Made by a program: the position numbers and the translations under genes | Part shown: one piece after another, positions 8,484 to 13,567 of the stretch | Position numbering within the stretch: position 1 is the stretch's first letter | How the letters are laid out: each line of letters opens with the position of its first letter | Notes under the pieces: generated by a model | Told to the model about the DNA's origin: nothing | Databases searched by the model: none | Seen by the model: only the letters and a program-made list of their open reading frames with translations | Assembly: GCF_000003605.2 (NCBI RefSeq) | Contig: NW_003123428.1 | Span: 47,977 to 61,543, forward strand | Source of the DNA: Saccoglossus kowalevskii | Lineage: Eukaryota > Hemichordata > Enteropneusta > Harrimaniidae | Direction: 5' to 3' | DNA: 13,567 nt

Positions 8484-8839
8484 TTGCGACGACCTGAAGC
8501 ATCGGAAACCGCCAAATTTATTATGTATATGGATAAGTTTTTTGACTATCTCAATGTGCCATGCAAGGAGAAGCATATGAGGAAAAGTAAATCGAACCTG
8601 GCTAAAGGTTATATAGTGTTAAATAAAAAAAAACAATATAGTTTGTAAGTTCAATTTTGAAGCTGTAGTACTTGATAGTAAATACAATTGTATCAGTTGT
8701 TCATATAGATTTTATTTTTAGTGGTTTGAAGACGATTTCCTGGATTACTTCAGTGAGTGGCAAGAAAGAGTTGAACGAAGGCATAGCAATTTTACAACAT
8801 CTCGGAAAAAAGAAGCACTTGATGGTTTTGAAATGTCAG
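8484..8839 (+). pseudogene. P-element/THAP9-type transposase fragment, two exons
   Basis: Two blocks match the region after the catalytic core of P-type transposases. Block one (8484-8648) reads RRPEASETAKFIMYMDKFFD, then YLNVPCKEKHMRKSK. It corresponds to the family pattern in which the end of a helical segment leads into DxFFDxLNV followed by a basic stretch. Block two (8722-8839) reads WFEDDFLDYFSEWQERVERR, then SNFTTSRKKEALDGFEMS, matching the WLE-x-DFL-x-YLxEWE pattern that follows. Block two is a textbook exon: acceptor TTTTATTTTTAG to 8721, donor TCAG/GTAAGT from 8840. Block one ends near a donor-like GTAAGT at 8645, but the two do not join in frame. A run of nine A at 8625-8633 is a likely place for the indel. 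The THAP DNA-binding domain, the catalytic core and the C-terminal part are not visible, so this is an inactive relic. Confidence 0.75.
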
Positions 8840-8929
8840 GTAAGTTTCACCAACCCATAACAGTCTGAAACAAACTGTTGATTACTATTTTTTAAAGAAT
8901 GTTCAAAATATAAATTCGGTCACTTCCAG

Positions 8930-9207
8930 CTCATTCAAGTTCCTGTAGCTGTAAAAGTAGAAAGTGCCATAGAGACCTTGATCGTGCAGGTCCATTATAC
9001 GTGTCCTATGTACAGGTTAAGATTGGAACAGTCCGCAATGAATGGGTGAATTGTATCTCATTTATTTGTCTGGCAAGTAATGGGAGCATCCAGATCTGTA
9101 CTTTCAGGGATGCCTTGAACCTCAACTGTAATTGTACTGACAATTCCCAGACAGGGTACCCTCCCCTGAGTAATGGAGAATCAATTTGTCGCTGTATGAG
9201 TAAATAA
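8930..9207 (+). CDS. Candidate Cys-rich terminal exon
   Basis: A frame opened by the acceptor CACTTCCAG (AG at 8928-8929) runs to TAA at 9205-9207. It is phase-compatible with the donor at 8840: G from the exon ending at 8839 plus CT gives Ala. It begins AHSSSCSCKSRKCHRDL and ends with a second Cys-rich stretch (CNCTDNSQTG, CRCMSK). The CSC-x3-C spacing is faintly like CXC/CRC-type modules, but this is weak. P-type transposases do not have such a domain at this point, so this may be an exon of another gene or a chance frame. Confidence 0.3.
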
Positions 9208-9525
9208 ACTACGAACCTAGTGTGGAGTTAAACGACTGAAGCCTCGCACATCCTTGTAAACACCAGTGGACCCAACCATATACATACATTAAATTTGTAA
9301 GTCATTTTTTACTGTAAACTTCAATAGGGTGTGAAGGTGTTTGCAAGATATGCATTCCTAAGACAAAGAGCCACCATGTACATGTAGCCATTCGGTCTTG
9401 CACACTGGCTTATGAAGTGTGGTATTCTGTGAAAAGTGGCGGTGGAATCAGAGGTTGCACCTCTACCATATGATCTCAGATTTTCTGGTGTCAACAGTCT
9501 TAGTGGTAATAGGTGATTTTCCGCA
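9208..9525. other. Intergenic stretch, nothing identified
   Basis: No motif, RNA gene or repeat was recognised. A - strand frame stays open at 9321-9578 (about 85 codons) but its translation shows no domain, signal or splice sites. It also overlaps the palindrome and CpG-rich sequence to the right. I regard it as non-coding. Confidence 0.35.
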
Positions 9526-9548
9526 CAATTGCGAGATCTCGCGAATTG
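9526..9548. repeat. Palindrome in a CpG-rich cluster
   Basis: GCGAGATCTCGC at 9531-9542 is a perfect 12-base palindrome, flanked by CAATT on the left and GAATTG on the right. The symmetry therefore extends over 23 bases with one extra base. It lies in a stretch (about 9520-9860) with many more CpG than the surroundings. TCTCGCGA-type words occur in some animal promoters, but no gene start is evident here. Confidence 0.6.
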
Positions 9549-9651
9549 CATGAAACACGCGTGCCGAACGTCTGCCACAAAAATCGAACGATTTGATTTT
9601 TAACTAGAATTTCTTTATTTCGTAGCTCACATCGAACGGACGATCTTTGAA

Positions 9652-9736
9652 AGGGCAATATTCCGTTTGAATACCCTTACTTCATCGAAATTTGTCATAA
9701 TCAAATGTGTACAGTACATTATGCAAATATTGCCCT
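9652..9736. repeat. 85-bp segment bounded by 11-bp inverted arms
   Basis: AGGGCAATATT at 9652-9662 is the exact reverse complement of AATATTGCCCT at 9726-9736. Between them lie 63 bases without further symmetry. The layout is that of a very small MITE or a stem-loop, but no convincing target-site duplication flanks it. A second perfect hairpin, CGTCGT (9773-9778) with ACGACG (9783-9788), lies just to the right. Confidence 0.45.
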
Positions 9737-9990
9737 AAATAATTTTGCGTTTGTCAAATCCCACGCGATGTTCGTCGTCACTACGACGCTATGACCTTTG
9801 TTTGTTCTATTTTTACGTTCGATTTCACGCATAACGCGGGGTCTCGCATTGACCGGAAAATGGTCTATTACATTATATATAGGTGTGAATTAAAATGTGT
9901 GACATCTTTCACTGGACCATGTGTGATGTTGATAGATTGCTCTTCTCACGTGTGTTCAAGCATGAAGTCTGTGACCAGCTCACTTGAAAA

Positions 9991-10341
9991 CTAGCGACAA
10001 ATTGTTGCCCTAGATGCAAGTCGGCGGCGATGACAGTATGGCCAAGCACATGGTCTAGATACAAACCACAAAGTGTTGAATGCATGTCTGCCTTCAAATT
10101 TCAAGACTAACCATGCTCCATCTAGAGTCTGATTCAGCAACCAATCAGGCCAATGTTCCGATGAAATCCTGACAGAATAAAAGCCATGCATGGTATAAGT
10201 AGATCCAATGTGGGGTATATGCACTGCTGGCAGAGACCGAACATGACCATGTAGACTCACCACTGGCCATGCGGCTACATACCAATGAACTATCACGAAT
10301 TGCAGCAAGGTCCTATCGAATAGACTAAATTGGACAAACAT
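9991..10341 (-). other. Long stop-free stretch of unknown nature
   Basis: The - strand is free of stops for 116 codons here, and an overlapping frame is also open at 9909-10097. The translation is Trp/His/Cys-rich (HWPDWLLNQTLDGAWLVLKF) and matches nothing I recognise. GC content is higher than in the flanks. It could be a piece of a degraded repeat, a lost exon or chance. No start context, splice sites or family support a gene call. Confidence 0.25.
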
Positions 10342-10896
10342 ACCCCTCGCTTTCTACTGAAAAATCTACTGAAGTGGAAGCTAATAATATGTTAATGTTT
10401 GTCCTAGCTTGTAACTGCTTGTAGATTACACACAATTTAGCCCATACCTTTTATGTGTCAGTTACTGTAGCTGAGCGTGGTGCACGTCTGCATACAGTTG
10501 CAAAAATCACAAGTGTTTATGACTGATAGTATGCATTAACTTATTCTCTATGGCAATCACATGTAATATTGTCAATTCAAATAATATGGGTGTATGGAAA
10601 TTTAAAGGACTAGAGTATATTTCTTGAAAATTGAAGAGAGTATATTTATTTAAGCGTATTTCACAACTTAACACAGCGAACACATATATCTGTTTATAAT
10701 AATCCAATTGCTATCATATTGCGGTTAAGTCATACAAGTCAAGCCTCAGACACTAATTACAATAAAATATTGTCATTTGTTGAGAAATGCTTAACGACAG
10801 TAATGTAAATGTTAAGGTTAATAACTTCAAAACAAATGTTTCGATTACTATTAGTAACTACGTAAATTACAAACACATGAAGCTAAACAACTGGTT
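10342..10896. other. AT-rich intergenic DNA downstream of the receptor gene
   Basis: No coding sequence, RNA gene or clear repeat was identified between the unknown open stretch and the candidate polyadenylation signal of the - strand receptor gene. A - strand open frame at 10507-10707 is low-complexity and unsupported. Confidence 0.4.
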
Positions 10897-10902
10897 TTTA
10901 TT
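10897..10902 (-). terminator. Candidate polyadenylation signal of the receptor gene
   Basis: AATAAA on the - strand (TTTATT on +) lies 314 bases after the receptor stop codon (TGA at 11216-11218). It would give a 3' untranslated region of ordinary length. It is the first full AATAAA I noticed downstream; cDNA would be needed to confirm its use. Confidence 0.4.
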
Positions 10903-11114
10903 CATTTAAAGAGTAATAATGCATGTAGTGGAAATGAATGATCAAAAAGTCGAGTATACAAAAAGGGTTGCATTGTCTGTAAATTACATCATCATTGCAT
11001 TTGTTTCATGATAGTAGTTGAGTCGGCCATTTTTAGATGTAAATTAAGGACTGGTTATATTGATGCATCATATCCCACCCGGTTGTAATGATTTCTGAAA
11101 ATTGTATTACTCAA

Positions 11115-11126
11115 TGCGCATGCGCG
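11115..11126. promoter_or_regulatory. Perfect NRF1-type palindrome
   Basis: TGCGCATGCGCG fits the vertebrate NRF1 consensus YGCGCAYGCGCR at every position. Its core GCGCATGCGC is a perfect palindrome. It falls in the putative 3' untranslated region of the - strand receptor gene, about 90 bases past the stop. NRF1 sites normally sit in promoters, so it may be a chance match or mark an unannotated transcription start. No coding exon follows it on the + strand nearby. Confidence 0.4.
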
Positions 11127-11215
11127 TTGTAGCCGTTAAAAGTGATTCATTAATTCTTGTCTACATATGATTGCCATGTTACATTTATAATGGTTAGATA
11201 CCCTAGGATATCAAC

Positions 11216-11586
11216 TCAGTATCGTACTAATTCATACTCGTTATTCTTTACATTGGTAGGAGTTTCGTAGATATTCTCCTGGATGTCGTTTTTATTGACA
11301 TCAGCGTAGTGCTGTTTACCGCCAACGATGGATTCGTATTCATTCACTTTGACGTCATTCTTAATGATGGACATGTAATGCTGGTCATTTTCTGTGATAT
11401 CAGTGTAATGGCTGCCAACGGTATTGTTTAGCTGGTTTGTTGATGATGCGTTGTCAATGCTGTCTCTTCCTTTTTCTTTACTTGTCCTTTTTCTGCGACA
11501 TAAGACAACTACAACTATAATAGTAACCACTATAACAACCAAGGCAGTCCCTGTAGCACTTGCAGATGGTAACAAAATATTGGGGT
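11216..11586 (-). CDS. Receptor last exon: transmembrane helix and ITAM-like tail
   Basis: Acceptor TTTTCTTTTGCAG precedes 11586; the frame ends with TGA at 11216-11218. The two leading bases complete an Asp codon started in the exon at 11795-11855. The encoded 122 residues hold a short linker (PNILLPSASA), a hydrophobic helix TALVVIVVTIIVVVVLC, and the stop-transfer sequence RRKR. This makes a type I single-pass receptor with the tail in the cytoplasm. The tail carries six Tyr motifs: YTDI, YMSI, YESI, YADV, YETP and YELV. They are spaced 10, 13, 10, 13 and 11 residues apart, so that YxxI-x6-YxxI and YxxI-x6-YxxV pairs match the ITAM layout (YxxI/L-x6-12-YxxI/L). Phosphorylated Tyr in such motifs recruits SH2 proteins. 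I know no specific orthologue; Draper/MEGF10-like and immune-type receptors share the logic. Confidence 0.85.
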
Positions 11587-11794
11587 CTGCAAAAGAAAAT
11601 GGATATAACAATGTTATTTGAGAAAATACTGACACCGGTAAGTCATCTCCTACTGTTATACACATGCTGTGTACTTCAATATTTTACCCACTATCTACCA
11701 ACAGTATCAACTTTCATCAGAAACCCATCTCCTAATGTGTTTCAAATCACGAATTTTCTATTAGGCATGTGATAATTTCTTGAGATTTCCTCAC

Positions 11795-11855
11795 CTATGT
11801 AGTCGGGTGTTGTAATCAGCGGACCAACAAAAAGTGCACTTGCATTTACCGTAAT
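11795..11855 (-). CDS. Receptor exon: end of FN3-like domain and juxtamembrane stalk
   Basis: A 61-base exon on the - strand is bounded by acceptor TTTTATTCAG (before 11855) and donor GTGAGG (from 11794). It starts in phase 0 and ends in phase 1. It encodes ITVNASALFVGPLITTPDYI plus one base of the next codon. The opening fits the last strand of the domain begun upstream (TTTRSAQ joined to ITVNAS; relatives have an ITVDTSPP-like ending). The rest is the short stalk before the membrane helix encoded by the next exon. Phases match on both sides. Confidence 0.78.
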
Positions 11856-12280
11856 CTGAATAAAATAATAAGTGAACGTGCTTAAAATGTTTAACACATG
11901 TCCATGTACAATCTATTACCTTAAAAATCGATTTAGGCCTACCTATTGCATCTACGTGAAATTATCTAAGCATATGAACTGGTCTGGTAATATATAGTTG
12001 TATCGTTTCATTAAAATGCAGTTGGGATAATGCGTGTAAATAAATAATGGCCACAGATGATACAGTATACCTGTATATGCACATTAACTAGGACGGGGTG
12101 GGTCACATATATCCGCTCGACCGACCCTTCTATGACAATTTAAAGCAAGGCTGACACTTGCACGACTTTTCGTGCCATTTTGGGGCACGTACTGGGAGGC
12201 TCCCGCACTGCTCACACATAGTTCACGACGAGTTCACGAATGCGTGCCCCTCAGTGTCCACGTTAACACGAACTGGCACG

Positions 12281-12324
12281 AGTTCATGCATAGTTTACGC
12301 ATAGTTTGCGCATAATTTACGCAC
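12281..12324 (+). repeat. 11-bp tandem array inside the MITE
   Basis: Four consecutive 11-base units read AGTTCATGCAT, AGTTTACGCAT, AGTTTGCGCAT and AATTTACGCAC. Variants (AGTTCACGACG, AGTTCACGAAT, AGTTTGCGCAA) occur before and after it, and related words (AGTTCACGACT, AGTTTGCGCAT, AGTTCGCC) recur in the right half at 12488-12560. Subterminal short repeats of this kind are transposase-binding sites in several DNA transposons. That role here is inferred. Confidence 0.75.
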
Positions 12325-12441
12325 TTCTCACATTGGCACGACGAGTTTGCGCAATTCGGACGGTGTCGTGCCGACTTGGGCAAGTAATATAAAAAGGGGT
12401 CCTCCCCAACCCCTGGTTATTTTTTGGCTCTTTTGTTTTAG

Positions 12442-12608
12442 GCATGTTGTCTCTGTGATATAAGTTGTCTCTGCATTGATGGCACGAATAGTTCACGACT
12501 ACTTTACGCACTTCACGAAAAGTTTGCGCATGGAACGAGCAGCTCACGACGAGTTCGCCATTCCAGAGATTGCCAGCGAAGAGACAACTCATCACAGAGA
12601 CAACATGC
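12442..12608. repeat. Internal inverted repeat of the MITE (hairpin arms)
   Basis: The arm at 12442-12472, starting GCATGTTGTCTCTGTGAT and followed by AAGTTGTCTCT, is matched on the other strand by 12581-12608 (GCATGTTGTCTCTGTGAT then GAGTTGTCTC). The difference is a two- to three-base indel. The arms enclose about 108 bases holding part of the short-repeat set. A transcript across this part could fold into a long hairpin. The arms also suggest that the element grew by internal inverted duplication. Confidence 0.75.
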
Positions 12609-12745
12609 TTACAACAAAGCCGTGGCACGACTTGCCACGACAAAATCGTGGCCAAAAGTTGAGCAAGTGTCAACCATGCTTAAGTTACGCGTAAAATAAC
12701 CATATTCTGTTTGGTATAAATTATGCTTTTCTGAATTAACTGTAC

Positions 12746-12949
12746 CTGGGCCGATCTTGTCGTCGTGAGCATGGCATTGTTTGTTACTGTGACTGTAAAT
12801 AAATAATCATATTCTTTATTTTCTTCGCGGTCTTCGGTTGTTATGCCCAGCAAGTCTTCATTGAGTTCCACGTCGTAATCCCTAAAATAACACTCGCCAT
12901 CTTTCGGTATGCAAGCACAGCTTGGAAGATCACACAACGAAATGCCGAT
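12746..12949 (-). CDS. Receptor exon: core of FN3-like extracellular domain
   Basis: A 204-base exon on the - strand (68 codons, phase 0 at both ends) is bounded by acceptor CTTCGTTTTCAG (before 12949) and donor GTACAG (from 12745). It encodes IGISLCDLPSCACIPKDGEC, then RDYDVELNEDLLGI, and ends with YLFTVTVTNNAMLTTTRSAQ. The last part is the typical F/G strand pair of fibronectin-III-like folds (Y-x-F-x-V-x-V/A-x-N-x-A). The four Cys in CDLPSCACIPKDGEC suggest disulfides in an inserted loop, which ordinary FN3 domains lack. Similar extracellular repeats occur in large receptors of invertebrate deuterostomes, from memory. As the domain is extracellular, it probably binds a ligand or a neighbouring cell. 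Confidence 0.82.
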
Positions 12950-13137
12950 CTGAAAACGAAGATATACATCGGTAATGCATAGCAAGGATCGCGTTAGACA
13001 CACCCGTGCGGTTCATAAATTGTTTATCTTTAGACTTTACACTTTACACAACAACATTGTTATTCGTTCATTTGCGAGCGGTATATGTGCTTATTTGGCG
13101 TATGTACACAAATTATGTTCTAATTATACGGACATAC

Positions 13138-13258
13138 CAGTGGCCTTCTGATAGCTATGTTTTCCTCGCCAAGTGAAACGTTGACGTCAGACATGGCAGT
13201 CAAATTCCAATGAATATTAAGTAATCCACTATGCTCGTCGTAGGTTCGAAAAATAATC
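13138..13258 (-). CDS. Receptor exon: first half of FN3-like domain (5'-most in window)
   Basis: A 121-base exon on the - strand has acceptor TTTTCGCATCCAG (before 13258) and donor GTATGT (from 13137). After one base completing a codon from upstream it encodes IIFRTYDEHSGLLNIHWNLT, then SDVNVSLGEENIAIRRPL. It ends in phase 0, matching the exon at 12949. The D-x-x-SG-[LI]-x-x-[IY]-x-W pattern is the B/C strand region of FN3-like repeats in metazoan receptors, where the segment after the Trp is variable. The gene must continue to the right, since no start or signal peptide is seen. The preceding exon is outside the window or unrecognised. Confidence 0.75.
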
Positions 13259-13567
13259 CTGGATGCGAAAATAATGGGTATTTAAAACCAACAAACGTGA
13301 GAAAATGGTGTCCAAAATTCTGGAACATGTGGAGGGGCTTTATATGTATGGTGTGTCGTGAATTAGGAATATGCAAATAACAAATGCGTATCACGTGTTT
13401 TCATGCATCAATATCGCCACACGTTTTGTAGACAAGTGAGCGTAAGGTGGGTGTAAAGAATGTAATTTCATTTTCTAATCACAGTTTGATTATCTGTTAT
13501 TTGTGTGGGAAGTAATTATTGACCAAAGTAAAGGGAAGACTCGTGGAGAAGAACACTTTCTTCAGAC
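13259..13567. other. Probable intron of the receptor gene
   Basis: The acceptor of the exon at 13138-13258 lies at its left edge, so on the - strand this is the 3' part of an intron that runs off the window. I found no further exon with a matching donor phase, and no repeat or RNA gene. The - strand open frame at 13200-13394 overlaps the real exon in another frame and is a shadow. Confidence 0.5.

Larger units (their letters stand above)
12144..12679. mobile_element. MITE-like element with TTAA flanks, in a receptor intron
   Basis: The left end reads AGCAAGGCTGACACTTGC and the right end, on the - strand, GCATGGTTGACACTTGC. The similarity continues (CGACTTTT against TCAACTTTT) for roughly 30 bases of terminal inverted repeat. 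Each end abuts TTAA (12140-12143 and 12680-12683), the target duplication typical of piggyBac and Kolobok transposons. The similarity of the outer flanks (AATTTAA against AACTTAA) means the exact border is uncertain by a few bases. The TIR does not start with the piggyBac CCY motif. Inside are an 11-bp tandem array, a TATA-like TATAAAAAGG at 12388-12397 and a long internal inverted repeat. No transposase is encoded, so this is a non-autonomous element of about 536 bases, 62 bases from the splice donor of the exon at 12746-12949. Confidence 0.78.

Noticed and set aside
13182-13189. Second TGACGTCA palindrome
   Set aside because: It lies inside the coding exon 13138-13258 and is explained by the codons for Ser-Asp-Val-Asn.
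1-13567. CRISPR arrays, tRNA or rRNA genes, bacterial operons
   Set aside because: No repeat-spacer pattern, cloverleaf with A/B boxes or ribosomal motif was seen; the sequence is eukaryotic in character.

Overview
This window looks like animal nuclear DNA, not bacterial or viral. It is AT-rich, has no long uninterrupted reading frames, contains exons bounded by GT/AG splice sites, and holds decayed transposons of several eukaryotic classes. The transposon mix (DIRS-type tyrosine-recombinase retroelement, Gypsy-type Gag, P-type transposase, a TTAA-flanked MITE) and a multi-exon receptor gene suggest a marine invertebrate. A deuterostome such as a hemichordate or lancelet is my best guess, but that is an inference and no species is claimed.

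The left part (1-2.6 kb) is a transposon graveyard. On the + strand, 122-1072 is a broken DIRS-like retroelement: the end of its RNase H domain, then its tyrosine recombinase. On the - strand, 1488-2630 is a broken Gag gene of an LTR retrotransposon ending in a damaged CCHC zinc knuckle. From 2.6 to 5.3 kb I see no gene. That stretch holds a degenerate short repeat (3153-3330), a CpG-richer patch (about 3.76-3.88 kb), a clean 51-bp tandem duplication (4569-4662) and an inverted pair of YY1-like motifs (near 4.99 kb).

The middle (5.3-9.2 kb) holds + strand coding relics. First comes a protein with two CxxC...HxxC modules, interrupted by one frameshift and one stop (5312-6135). Then a phase-matched pair of small exons (6607-6762 and 6944-6989), an unmistakable but disrupted fragment of a P-element/THAP9-type transposase (8484-8839), and a weak Cys-rich terminal exon candidate (8930-9207). 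Whether these belonged to one element or to several nested ones cannot be settled by eye.

The right part (10.9-13.3 kb) carries the best intact gene, on the - strand: the 3' end of a single-pass membrane receptor. Four exons (13138-13258, 12746-12949, 11795-11855, 11216-11586) join in a single open frame. They encode an extracellular fibronectin-III-like domain with a Cys cluster, a transmembrane helix and a cytoplasmic tail with six Tyr-based SH2-type motifs arranged like tandem ITAMs. The 5' end lies outside the window. One intron holds a 536-bp MITE-like element (12144-12679) with inverted termini, TTAA flanks, an 11-bp tandem array and an internal hairpin. The receptor tail and the MITE architecture are the most interesting items. 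I did not find convincing evidence for a wholly new multi-gene system.
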